64,000 nucleotides of DNA from Polytrichum commune (Eukaryota > Streptophyta > Polytrichopsida > Polytrichales > Polytrichaceae). The translations under genes were made by a program, and so were the position numbers. The notes below the pieces were generated by a model. The model was not told the origin of the DNA and ran no database searches. It saw only the letters and a list, made by a program, of their open reading frames with translations. The stretch is taken from assembly GCA_950295325.1 (NCBI GenBank), contig OX485806.1, positions 52,015,169-52,079,168 of the forward strand, in the 5' to 3' direction. Of the stretch, positions 43,442-54,299 are shown in pieces. Positions within the stretch are counted from its first letter, which is position 1. Each line of letters begins with the position of its first letter.

Positions 43442-43490
<49 letters not shown>
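43442..43490 (+). repeat. TA/TG compound microsatellite
   Basis: A run of about nine TA repeats followed by about fifteen TG repeats. A perfect 24-bp palindrome (GCACTTTATATA and its complement, 43,503-43,526) follows closely. Confidence 0.9.
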
Positions 43491-43491
<1 letters not shown>

Positions 43492-43886
43492 AAGCGCCCT
43501 TTGCACTTTATATATATATAAAGTGCCCTCGGCTTTGATACAGAGGAATCAAATGAGATACTGATGCAAGACTATTGTCGATGGTTGCGCCTATGCTTAT
43601 GCACCGCACCTGGTCCCATTAAAACAAACTCACTACTAGACTATTGCCCGAGTAATTAAAGTAAAGCGAGTGACTGCTACAATTGCATGCACCGATTTAG
43701 AGAGATTTTTAAGTTTCCATCCCTCAATCCTACTTTAAATTGTGATCTTAAGCCTGAAATCAAGTGAAATAACCTTGTTTTCGTCCTACTAAAACTTATA
43801 TGTAACACCTAGATGACATTCAAGTCACTTTTTAAGCCTTCTTTGAGTGTTTCTCTGGGTTTGTTTGTAGCCAAAAACTAGACTAC

Positions 43887-43908
43887 ATTTTGGCACTGCT
43901 ACCGGGGA
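43887..43908 (+). promoter_or_regulatory. Element E LTR end and primer binding site (Asp tRNA type)
   Basis: CTACA ends at 43,887 as a plausible LTR 3' edge. Three bases later TGGCACTGCTACCGGGGA (43,891-43,908) matches the complement of the tRNA-Asp 3' end at 14 of 18 positions, with all four differences transitions. The LTR itself probably lies to the left, but its start was not found. Confidence 0.55.
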
Positions 43909-44096
43909 AGCCTTCGATCAATTTAACTCTAGGAGATAAGTCTCTAAGGAAATACTGATAAGTTTGGATTTTGAATAAGGAATTTAAATTAGGTCTTTGG
44001 GAAATCTAGAAAAGTAAAGAAATAAATTGTTAATTATCTAATTTTTTTCACAATCCTAAAGTAATAATTCAAATTTGCAATTATATCAAAAACCAA

Positions 44097-46960
44097 ATGC
44101 CTAGAGTTACAACCAAATGTTTATTTTGTGGATCAACCCAAAGTATGGAAATCTAGAGGTCATCGAAGTTCAAACAATTATCTTCTAAAATATACAGCCT
44201 TTGGACTCTCCGAGACTACTTTGGGAGAGATAAACCTTGTAGGCTTCGAGGAAGTTGTCGTGAGCATTGTCAAATGAGTTTGTAAATGTCAACTTAAAAC
44301 ATCAGTTAACTTATTACTTGAAAAAAAAACTAATTGAAAGTATTTGTCAAATAGAGTCACCTCCACAAATAGTGTGTTGGACTTGCGAAGGTCTAGGACA
44401 CTATTCGAGGGATCGTGAAGTAAACAAGATTTAGCTCAAAGCTAAATTTTTGGAAAGATTGACATCGAAGGTGTTAACCCATACAATTGGGTCACAAACG
44501 ATTTCCTTATGAGTGGGTTACCCTTAACATTAATGTGTCAATTTCCAAGATATGGCCGTGGGAGCTTAAACCACAAGGATTGAGCACAAGGATTGAGCAC
44601 CTTGATAGTGGGTTATACCAAGGACCACATATGTTTACTGGTTTATATCATTTTTATAAAGCATCATTTTGGGGAGCAAGAATCCATATTGGATCAAATC
44701 ATTCAATTTATCCAAAAGGATTCCTCGCCAATTTCATTAATTTACCTACTCACCGTTAAGGGAAGATTTTGGAAAAGATTTGGAATAATGGTGAGTTTTT
44801 AAATGAAGTATTTATTAACAGAGGATATCTTAGATTGAAAGTAGACCTTAGATTTATGTTTTTGATTTATAGCCAACATAAAGCAAAAAAATTCCAATCA
44901 ACAAATTCGGTTATGGTTGTTGGAATGGTGGGCAGTTTAGTGCTTTTGAAGCTTGTTTTTATTACAGACCTTTGACCCATGTGCCAATGTCAACATACTA
45001 GATTTTTCCAATTCTTATCTTCAAGACAAGAATTTCGTAAATTTTGCAAAATTATGCTTGCATGGGGGAAAAAATATTGTGAAATCCCATAGGTAAAGAC
45101 ACATGTAGCCCCTGTTGACGTATGATCATATGCACCTTACATAGTGGAATCTGCACATGACAGATCACACGCACAAGTAAGAAAAACATCCATTGATAAG
45201 GCTAGGGAGGATCGTGCAGCTGCTACAGATTATCAAACAAAGAAAGCTAAAAGGAGGAAGAGTTGGTTGAGGTTTGTCCTTAAATAGCAAAATGAAAGTC
45301 CTGATATTGTCTTTAGTGTAGAGAATCAAATACCTATAGAGAATAAAAGGCATGAGGAAGGATTGTCAACTCTGAAGCTACAACAATTACAATTTGGTTC
45401 AACCTCAAGAACTTTACAAATACCTACAATTCAAAATCCTTTGACACCTTAACCCTTGCCAATATCGTTACTACCACAAACACCATCTCCAGTACCGGTA
45501 CTCCCCACTATGATGGCTAATGTACCTGGTGCACCAAGGATCAGTAATATAGTACACATTCCATATTTTCTTGAGAGACTTGGATCAGATCTTGATACTG
45601 ACGTAGCAAAATTTGAAATTACGTGTCAAACCAATGATGTTTTGGCTGCTAAAGTTCAAGAGGTCTTTGTTGCGTCATTACAAAAATATGCATTTGCATG
45701 GTATCAAAGACAACCTCCGTTTGCTAATTGGAATGCATTAAAAACTGCATTCCTAGCTCATTTTAGACCCTTTGGCTTTGCCACGAGTCTGAAGGAAAAA
45801 TTACGTACTGTAAGAATGGGCATCAACGAAAGAGTTGATAACTATTATGGTAGAATGCAAGATATTTTGCAACGTATGGATGATCATCAAATCCTATATG
45901 ATTTCCTTATGAGTATATTTATTGGTGGTTTATATCCTATAGAACTCAGAACTTATGTAAAGGAAAGAACCATCGCTACATATGCACAAATCTATGCAAG
46001 AGCAAAAACTTGGGATGAATGTGGATTGGAAAATGAATTGGTCATATACACCAAAAATACCTATTCTAATAATATCATTCCCTCACACTCAAGAACTTTT
46101 CCCATTACTAAGAATAACCACTATTATGTTACAAACGCACCCTATGTGCAAAATCCAAACATACCACTATATACCCAACTTGCAATCATTAAATCCCCTC
46201 AACAAGATCCCACAAGTGAGAAATATGATAATGCTATATGGAACCTAACAAAACAATTGTTTAAATGTAACAATTGTCTAAATTGTCAGTAAAAATAGCC
46301 AAGAACAGACCCAAAAGACCTCAACCCACAAAAGGACGTCATAATGTGTGGTGTCATAAATGTAAAGGTCAAGGACTCCTTGCTAATGAGTGTCCTACCC
46401 CAAAGGGATTTAGAACCAAATGTATTTTTTGATTAGGAAATCATGCCGTCCAAGAGTGTTGGAATCTGAAACAACAAAATATTATTAATCAAGTTGATAC
46501 CTATCAATCTCATCTTTGGCAACAATAACAAAATGGACCAGGGCCTAATGCCAACTATTATTCCAAAAGGAATTTTAATTGTTGACCAGTACCTTTGAAT
46601 TTTCAAGGTCGTTCCAATTGGTCCAGACCTCCATCAAATAACCCAGGCTATAAGAAATTTGAATCAATCCCAAACGATTCAAGGAAATATTTTGTTGTTA
46701 TAGATGTAAAATTTTGGGTCATTATGCCAACAACCGCCCAAATCCTAAGAAACCACAGGATTATGTTCCTTTGTGTGGCAACTGCAAGACAGCATGACAC
46801 CCCACAAATGAATGTCCCCACCCTAAGATAGATTAACCTCCCAATGAAAGAAATTGGAAAAAAAATGTGAGAATCCAAGATCTAAAGGATTAGGAAAAGG
46901 GAGCTTGAAATGTAAATCACATTCAACATTTCTCTACCCCACTATCTAGGGAATTACTAT
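44097..46960 (+). pseudogene. Element E gag remnant rich in zinc knuckles
   Basis: The gag core is in the open stretch 45,456-46,292: VHIPYFLERLGSDLDTDVAK, AFAWYQRQPPFANWNALKTA, FLAHFRPFGFATSLKEKLRT, then NYYGRMQDIL and FIGGLYPIELRTYVKERT, a Ty3-type gag domain. Cysteine clusters occur on both sides. Upstream: CLFCGSTQS (44,118) and CWTCEGLGHYSRDR (44,370), the latter a CX2CX4HX4C with its last Cys changed. Downstream: CHKCKGQGLLANEC (His changed), a CIF-stop-LGNHAVQEC cluster, a YRCKILGHYANN cluster and CGNCKTA-stop-HPTNEC, read through stops and frameshifts to about 46,840. The region is degraded throughout. Confidence 0.75.
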
Positions 46961-47525
46961 ATCAAAAACCCTAGAAGAACCTTACCCAATCATTGATGAA
47001 AATAGCAATGAGCCAAGTGTCGAGGAACTAAGAGATAACATAAGCGAGAGTGATCCAAAATATAAATTATTTGTGGAACGTAATGTGGTGCCTAGAACCA
47101 ATTCTACATCCACGACTTTGCTAAGGGTATAACTGGTCCAACTAGTACCTATAACTCTACCAACACCACTTGTACCTCCAAGACCATATACCATTTTGGA
47201 GAGGATTCCTTCATCAATTATCCCACATAGTAGGCCTATGGAAGTCAAGTCTAAGCCTATGCCCTATCAAATACCACATATGAGGAATTTAGAGTCCAAA
47301 TCAAGTTCAAAGTAGCCTCGAACAATGGAATTGGCTAAAAGGTTGCAACAATATGATATTATGAAAGATTTATATAACTTACATCCTCAAATTATGATGA
47401 GGCAACTATTGGCCATTGCACCTCAATGTCGTACCACACTTGATTTAGCAAAGATTCACAAGAGGGCCAAAGTTGTGGAAGTTAATGAACGGAATCCAAC
47501 ATATGCGACCAAACAGTAGCATTCA
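46961..47525 (+). pseudogene. Element E post-gag fragment
   Basis: Mostly broken. The stretch 47,325-47,519 reads MELAKRLQQYDIMKDLYNLH then PQIMMRQLLAIAPQCRTTLD. This resembles the helical segment placed before the protease in several plant Ty3 pols. No protease, RT or integrase follows, because sequence of a different element (A/C-rich, LINE type) starts near 47,530. Confidence 0.5.
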
Positions 47526-47529
47526 TCCT

Positions 47530-49407
47530 AACCATGCCACTTACAAGACTACAATGGCTATGGGAAAGATATAACCAAAACCAAAAGCACCCTATGACCC
47601 ACTCTCTAAACCCCCCACCACAAGATTTTACCACCGAATACTATGGCTAACCCAAAGATATATTACAATCCTCCCAAAAATAGACCAAAAAAACACGATC
47701 CAAATAATAACCATCAAACCCTCCACCCTTCCACCCTTCAAGCCCTAATATAAATATATAATATTACACATTCATACTACTCCTCACCCCTTACATGCCC
47801 GATAAGACTTACCCAATACAACTCCCCACACAACCGAGCCATACTATTTGGCTCGACGAGACTGGCACATGCATCAAAATGGAAAGGTAACGGCTTGGCC
47901 CACCTTCCAGATTTCAAAACTGCTATGTTGTCCATCCATTGGGCTTGCATGGCTACCCAAGAAGACCGCAATACCACAACCATCATCATAATCAATCATA
48001 AAGAAAACCCTCTCCCAGTGACCCATGCAGAAGTACACATAATAGCAAGCATACCGCCCAACACCATACAATACAACCCTACAACGGAATGGCCAAAATA
48101 TCTACACCAACTAGAAAACCAATACACCACCATAATTAGCATACACAATCAAACCCCCCCCCTTAGGCAAATCTAGAATATCCAACACACTCACAGCCAA
48201 CATACTTGAGCTTTACAACATCCAAGCCAAAATACACCCACAACAAAATACCCCCCTAAGAAAAAAATGAAATTATCCCAGGCATGGCATAAAGCCCCAA
48301 TATATGAACACAAGGAAAACACTCACTCAACACAACAACTACCAATAGAACTATACCACACCCACCCCCTTAAATTCAAACCCCAACAATGCATATACAC
48401 TGACGGATCATTTATCCCTCCAGACGAGAACGACATCGGGAACATAGCTGGCTCAGGCGTATATTGCCCTGCCAACAACCTTTGCATCGCACAGAGATTC
48501 CTAGGCCTACAAAATATCCTCAGAGTTGAACTAAACGCCCTCCTCATAGTAGTTAAAAAAACACAACAACACACACAACATACACACATATTTACAGACA
48601 GCCTTAACAATATATATCTAATACACAACCATATACGACATCCATCATCCCAACATAATCACCTGGATAAGCTACTCATCTCCGCCATAGTCAACCACAT
48701 AACATGGTCTACACACAAAACCACAATTCAAAAAGTTAGGGCACACACATGAATAATAGGCAATGAAATTGTGGACTAGCTAGCAAACAATGGTGCTCTC
48801 CTAAACAAACCCACCAACACCCCTAGAACACATACGGCCCATACTACGCCATATTGGCTCAACGGGGTTCCAATTGGTACACACACAGGTGCCATGCGGA
48901 ACCTACAAACATACGTTAACAAAGAACATAAAAACCAAGAATTAAAGTGGGCCCAATCCAAATTCATATACATAGATAAATGGACATCCAACGACCAATT
49001 CTGGATAAACCTTGGAATAACATATGCCCAAATTACACAAACACTAAAATTTTGATATGCCCAATACATGGGTAACCACCGTAAACATATATTTTGGCCC
49101 AATATATGCCCAAACCCGAACTATACACTATGCCCTAATAATGCCCTAGATACATGGCCACACCTACTCTCCACATGCTCAAACCAACACTTAAAGGGAT
49201 TGCGTATAGCACGACACAATAAGGCAGTACACCAAATAATACATACATTACAAGAACTATTAAAGAACTAGGATACCTTAAAATACCCAAAAGAAAAATC
49301 AAAATACTTATGAAACAATTACACCAAATTGCCATTAAATACCTAACATACTTGATATTAAACAAAAGAAAACTACACAACAAACAATCCCTTGTCGATC
49401 CCCTCTA
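47530..49407 (+). mobile_element. LINE-type 3' fragment, A/C-rich
   Basis: Coding remnant of the 3' end of a non-LTR retrotransposon. It has a post-RT segment, RNase H, a zinc-binding C-terminal segment and a terminal stop at 49,405-49,407. The endonuclease and RT domains are missing. The plus strand is strikingly poor in G, unlike all neighbours. The left edge is a join to the element E gag; the right edge lies before the LTR copy at 49,446. Confidence 0.75.
47895..49271 (+). pseudogene. RNase H and C-terminal zinc segment of the LINE-type fragment
   Basis: One frame holds from 47,895 to 49,271 with several stops, including TGA 48,750, TAG 48,777 and TGA near 49,053. RNase HI signatures are well kept: YTDGSFIPP (Asp), LRVELNALLIVVKK (Glu), HIFTDSLNNIYLIHNH (Asp) and VRAHT-stop-IIGNEIVD (His and the last Asp). 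A stretch with YTLCPNNALDTWPHLLSTCS and LKGLRIARHNKAVHQ follows. This resembles the C-terminal Cys/His region that ends some non-LTR retrotransposon proteins, although its first Cys pair is partly lost. RNase H in such elements removes the RNA strand after reverse transcription. Preservation across stops suggests a fairly recent death. Confidence 0.75.
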
Positions 49408-49445
49408 GAGGCTAGTAACTGAACCGTTGAGTTAACTAAAGGAAT

Positions 49446-50405
49446 TGTCGCGCACCTCTCCATGAGGAGTGCCCGAAACACCATGGGCACAAGGGGGACC
49501 CCGGAGTGACACCCGGGACTTGTGGCGCCGTTGGTGAGAGGGCCCAAGTGATCCTAGTGTGGGTGAGGGCCCCGGGCGTTGGGAACGCCTCCCACCCACG
49601 GAGACTAGGAGGCATGAGGGTTAGGCCATGAGCTATGCGTAGCTCATGGCGTAGTGATTCTAGAATGCTCAAGAACACCTCAATCGGAGGTGTGAGCTAG
49701 GAGTTATGGCAATTGGAGTGGGGCGCTGCCCTGGTACAGCAGTGCCTGGGAGTGATTCCCGGGACTGCCAAGGTTTAAACAGGCATAACTTCCTCAATAC
49801 TTGGCCGGATGGGGCAATTGAGGAGTCCATCGGCATCTACGGGAAGCGTAGATGAAGATGGAGTGGTTGGTTGTTAGCATCAAACATCATACAAGGAAGT
49901 TACAATGGTCTGAAGCTGCTGGGGGCTTCTGGGCCCAGCGGCTAAAGGAAAATGTCAGCTTGGCCCCAACTCTTGGTGGAGAGACAAGAGGTTGGTTGAT
50001 GGTGGGGTAGGGGCCCCGCGTAGAGTCTTAGAGGCTTATATGGGTGAGGTGGTGTGGCCTCACCCACCCGAGGCGGAACGGCACGGCCTCCATGGGCATT
50101 GGCCCAATGTGAGGCCATAGTTGCCTAGTATGGTTCGGGTTGTTGTAGTGTTGCTCCGGCAACGCGATGATCAACATAGGATTGGACTTCCATGGATGGA
50201 AGTCCACATCTAGGAATGGGTTACCGATTAAGGGGTGAGTCCCGAAAGCCAAGTAGGAGGGTTGGTTCCCTCCTATGAACTATAAGGTCCGGGGTAGAAG
50301 GAGCTAACCATTAGCATGGCGGAATGGGAATGGTTAGCGCGCGGAACCTTTGCTAAAATTGAAAATTGGCAAGATTGTCAAGGGGGCTTAGCAAGGGTTG
50401 CGACA
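49446..50405 (+). repeat. Chromovirus-family LTR copy without target duplication
   Basis: 960 bp from TGTCGCGCACCTCTCCATGA to GGGTTGCGACA, close to the element C LTRs but with a deletion in the hairpin region near 49,725 and scattered substitutions. The flanks GGAAT and TGAGC differ, and no primer site or polypurine tract is adjacent. It is a solo LTR whose flanks have been rearranged, or the product of recombination between copies. Confidence 0.85.
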
Positions 50406-50539
50406 TGAGCCCACCTCCTAAGAGGGAGGAAATACCCCTACAGTGACGTTTGGTTAAACATGATCACGGTAGAGAGGAACAGGTTCGCATTCACGTCAGG
50501 GTAAAAGAAACCGAGACGTTGTTTTTATATTTATTTTAT

Positions 50540-50697
50540 TGTAGGAGGGTTTGGTGACCAAGCTATAAGCTTGAAGGTCCGCAGTATTGGGAGTTAACCA
50601 TGCATGTGCGTGGGATGTGTAGGTTAGCGTTCGTGGCACTTGCTAGACCTGGGAGGTGGTGAAGATAAATTAAAGAAAACTAGCAAGGGTCGCAACA
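50540..50697 (+). repeat. 3' fragment of an LTR of the second chromovirus subfamily
   Basis: From GTAGGAGGGTTTGGTGACCA to CTAGCAAGGGTCGCAACA. It matches the complement of 19,009-19,110 plus the short 12,046-12,104 piece, the subfamily of the interrupted solo LTR. Only the last roughly 158 bp of the LTR is present. Confidence 0.7.
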
Positions 50698-50732
50698 TGG
50701 TATTTGACCATTTTTTTGTTGTGGTCTATTGG

Positions 50733-51000
50733 GGTGTTTAATTGAATGTTCATAAGACTTGATATAAAATTACCCATATACATATACATACAAAAAGACA
50801 TATAAACAATGTTTGGAATGAGAGGGTATCTTTCCTTTGTTTGTTATTGTTTTTTCTTTTTTCCATTGGTTCACACAAATTTTATGGGTTAATGTTTATG
50901 TCTCTTTGAACTGGCATTGTAGTCTTATTCTAATCTTATTATTTCTCATGCCTCATTCATTACATGTCTATTGACTACAAGCAATGCAATGCTCTACCTT
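50733..51000 (+). repeat. Direct repeat, copy 1
   Basis: Shares an ordered run of motifs with 52,197-52,455: CATAAGACT or AATAAGACT, CATTGGTTCACACAAA, TTCATGCCTC-type and CTCTACCTTC. Roughly three quarters of positions appear to match. It is the left member of a pair about 1.46 kb apart. Confidence 0.6.
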
Positions 51001-51525
51001 CATAAAGTAACCAAAATTTGCGAAGATTCATGTCATTCATCATATTTTGGAGCGTATGAACATTTTTCAAATGCAATAGGGGGCTGTACCAAAGCTCGAG
51101 TGCCATCTTCCGTAGGATATTGCATCAAATTGGCTGCATCTGCTCTGTGCAACTCACTAAAATCCATTTCGTACAATTTTTTTGTGTGGTGCAATTACAA
51201 TTAATCCATGATCTTGTTGACATGGTCCAACAAGTCGTTACCTTCTTGCATCTTGCACATGAAAAACTTGCGGCATTGAATTTGAAAGTTCCCTCCATTG
51301 AATTTGTGAATGATTCTAGCGGCTTTGTTATCAAATGATGCCATTGTTCACTTATATGTACTTTCAAAAAATTCAAACTAGTTTTTCTTGGCCTATAATC
51401 AACCAAACCCAAACTAAAAAATAATTTCTTACATTCAAAATATGCATTTGTACCTCATTGTAGTAGAAATATGCCCTTATGCTCTCCAATGGACCTCTTG
51501 GTCTCTAAAATGTTAGATATTGCAT

Positions 51526-51607
51526 ACCTCAAGTTAGATCTACTTCTTAGAAGAGGATTTGAATGTTTTAAAACCTCTTTTGAGAAGTAGATCATCTAAC
51601 TTGAGGT
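51526..51607. repeat. Imperfect inverted repeat
   Basis: ACCTCAAGTTAGATCTACTT on the left pairs with AAGTAGATCATCTAACTTGAG on the right, with arms of about 33 bp, a few mismatches and a loop near 51,557-51,574. It could form a hairpin in single-stranded DNA or RNA. Confidence 0.7.
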
Positions 51608-52196
51608 GTAAATCTTCTCTTAAAAAAACTCTAATCTATTGAAATCATTCATATTAAATTCTTCACCTCAAAATAGCTCTTAAGACATTCAAATCATTAA
51701 AATACGATTTTCTTCACCTCAAATACCTTTCATTCTCAAATATCTCAAGTTGGATCTTCTATACTTCAAGAAAGTTATTTGAACACTCAAATCATTCAAA
51801 TAAAATTTCCTTCACTTCAAATGCTTTACATTCTCAAATATTTCAAATTGGATGTTATACACCTCAAAATAGTTCAAATCATATGTTCAAAACTCTAGGC
51901 ACCTTCAAAACTTTCAAATAAACCCTTGAATGCTCAAAACACTCAAGTCAATTGCTTTAAAACCTAAACACCTCCAAACCTCTCAAATAAGCGTCTCAAC
52001 ACTCAAGAAACTCAAATCACATACTTTTGCACCAAAAATACATTCAAGCAAAACAAAAAACCAAAAAATATTTATAACAAGCAAATGCACCTTTGAACAC
52101 CTTCAAAGCTATGGAGCTCCAAAGCGCCAATCCCTTAATATCCACTCGGTACCTCACAGCAATCAAATCTCTAGGCACCTCACTTGCCCATTACCT

Positions 52197-52455
52197 ATTG
52201 GATGTCAATAAGACTAGAGATAAGATTGTACAAGCATATACACATACACAAAGGCATATGAACAATACTTGGAGTGAGATGGTCTCATGTTCTTTTTAAT
52301 TTGCCTTTTATTGACTTTCTTCTTTTCATTGGTTCACACAAATAATATGGGATAACCTTTATTCCACTTTGGATTAATATTGTAGCCTTATTATAACATT
52401 ATTATAATGATTCATGCCTCTTCCATTATATTTCTATTGACTATGCTCTACCTTC
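52197..52455 (+). repeat. Direct repeat, copy 2
   Basis: Right member of the pair with 50,733-51,000. It ends directly before the palindromes at 52,459. The pair could be the diverged ends of an old element or a segmental duplication. Confidence 0.6.
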
Positions 52456-52458
52456 TAC

Positions 52459-52524
52459 ATGTTTAGTAATGTATACATTACTAAACATAAATCGCACCAC
52501 CTACGTAGGTGGTGCGATTTATGT
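52459..52524. repeat. Two overlapping perfect palindromes (30 bp and 40 bp)
   Basis: 52,459-52,488 is a perfect palindrome centred in ATGTATACAT. 52,485-52,524 is a perfect 40-bp palindrome centred in CCTACGTAGG, with half-site ACATAAATCGCACCACCTAC. They share four bases. Perfect symmetry in otherwise decayed DNA is unusual. Confidence 0.9.
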
Positions 52525-53329
52525 GTACATTGCGGGAATTTGTAGAGTGTTAGCAATGGCATTCATTTGTAGTGTGAATCTATTGGTTCCAATGGGTGTG
52601 TTTTGGTGGTTTATGCAAAGCATATGGATGGCACAACTATCAAGTCTAGGTTCAAATCTTAGTTCTGGTGAGATTTGTGGTTCAACTTAATTGTTAGTAT
52701 CTATCGTGAAATGTGTTATGACATATCAATTTGGGGAGGTTTCATCTTTGGGTTGAAGTTATGATACTAATTTTAATCTATTGTTCTTGGTAATGTAACA
52801 ACGTCTGGGTCATTTTTTGCTCAAGACGTGCCTAATGTGAAGTACATTCTATACATTTTTGTCAACTATAAAAAATACATGGAGTCCAACAAAAAACATA
52901 TTTGTTCAAAAACATTGACAAAGTTATTGCCTTTGGTCCTCTACAATGGCCTTACAAAGAATGGACACATGTACATGTACATCAAAATCCAATAATAGAA
53001 CTGTTGACAATGGATTGACTGCCATGTGCCCAAAATCAAAATTTAAGGAATAAGTAAGGAAATAAATCAAAGGCACTTCAATCTTGATATAGACTAATGG
53101 GATATATTTTTGTGGGATATGCATGTTGTGTATAAACTCCTAAAAACCATACAAGATTAAATTATTATTTAATCAATAAATCCTACATTGATTATGCATT
53201 GATAAAAAAATCTTCACACATTCCTTTTATTTGATGTTACGTAACACAACGCAAAATTTCATAATTGAATACCCATTAGAAAAGAAATTTCAAGAGTTTT
53301 ATTTAGTTTTTGTACTTTGTGATAGTATA

Positions 53330-54299
53330 CCAAAGTGACCAAATATGGTTTGTTCATGCGTTGATAAGGCCATTGGAGGTGTCGCATTCTTAGTTTTTGG
53401 TTTAACCTTCATAAAGGTAGATTTAAATAAATTAATCATGAGCTCGGAGCAAAAATAAAGATCAACCCAAATTCCTTGAGATACCTAGCGTTGACCACCC
53501 ATTCAAGCAATGCATCCTCTGTGTTCCTATAGAGCCCAACCCATTCCTATGAAATAAGCTTGGTACTTCATTGGCTGAGCATCATGTCTTGAAAAGGTCT
53601 ACAGAATTCCAACAATTTATTCCAAAAGTCATGGTAAATTTCAGCAAGGGAGAATCTGGCTTTGGCAACCTTCCATTCTAAAAAATTGTATCTCCCATTG
53701 TCTCAATGTCTCAATAGTATCTCAATCCTTTCCTATACAAGGTAAAAACCCTTCCCATAGTAAGACCAATGTACACATGTTGATATTCCTCCCTCCACCA
53801 AAGATTAAGTTCCAAAATGTCCTCTGAAATTGAAATTGAGAGGTACACAACCGTACTTGCCATCACCTTCTAACATTGAGTGATGTGGTTCCAACCTTTG
53901 GATCCACGTTAAGGGATAATGACCCCACAAATCATGGTAAGAAGCTTGCAACTACGTAAAAATACCTCATAAATATTTGCAGGTTTGATTGGCCAGGAAG
54001 TAAAGCTTGGATAATCCATTTGTTCATAAAAGCTCTCATAGCATCCTTTGGCAAAGTAAGACTAAAACCACCAATTTTTTTGGGGCATCATGTAGTTGTT
54101 CTAGCGTACAGTGTTTTGACTTTGTTAATTGATACAAGCTATAAATAATTAGAAAGTAAAGCTTTGATGTTCTACAAAACTCTCTTGGACTTAGTCCATA
54201 CTACAATGACATACCATAGGAATGACATAGGACATGGTTTACAATGAGGGTTCATTATGCAAACAAACAATTTATATAGCTCCAATACTTGAGTTTTCT
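53330..54299 (-). pseudogene. LINE C-terminal region remnant
   Basis: The broken minus-strand translation gives CPMSFLWYVIVVWTKSKRVL, then KIGGFSLTLPKDAMRAFMNK and WIIQALLPGQSNLQIF. This follows the conserved region after the RT in plant L1-type LINEs (the usual K-K-x-G-G-L-G block). Further fragments run to about 53,330. Confidence 0.65.

Larger units (their letters stand above)
50698..53329. other. AT-rich region with direct and inverted repeats, no genes
   Basis: No coding motif is recognised. It holds a pair of direct repeats (about 50,733-51,000 and 52,197-52,455), an imperfect inverted repeat (51,526-51,607), a stretch 51,600-52,100 made of loosely repeated CTCAAA and ATTCAAATCAT motifs, and two overlapping perfect palindromes (52,459-52,524). 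Confidence 0.55.
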
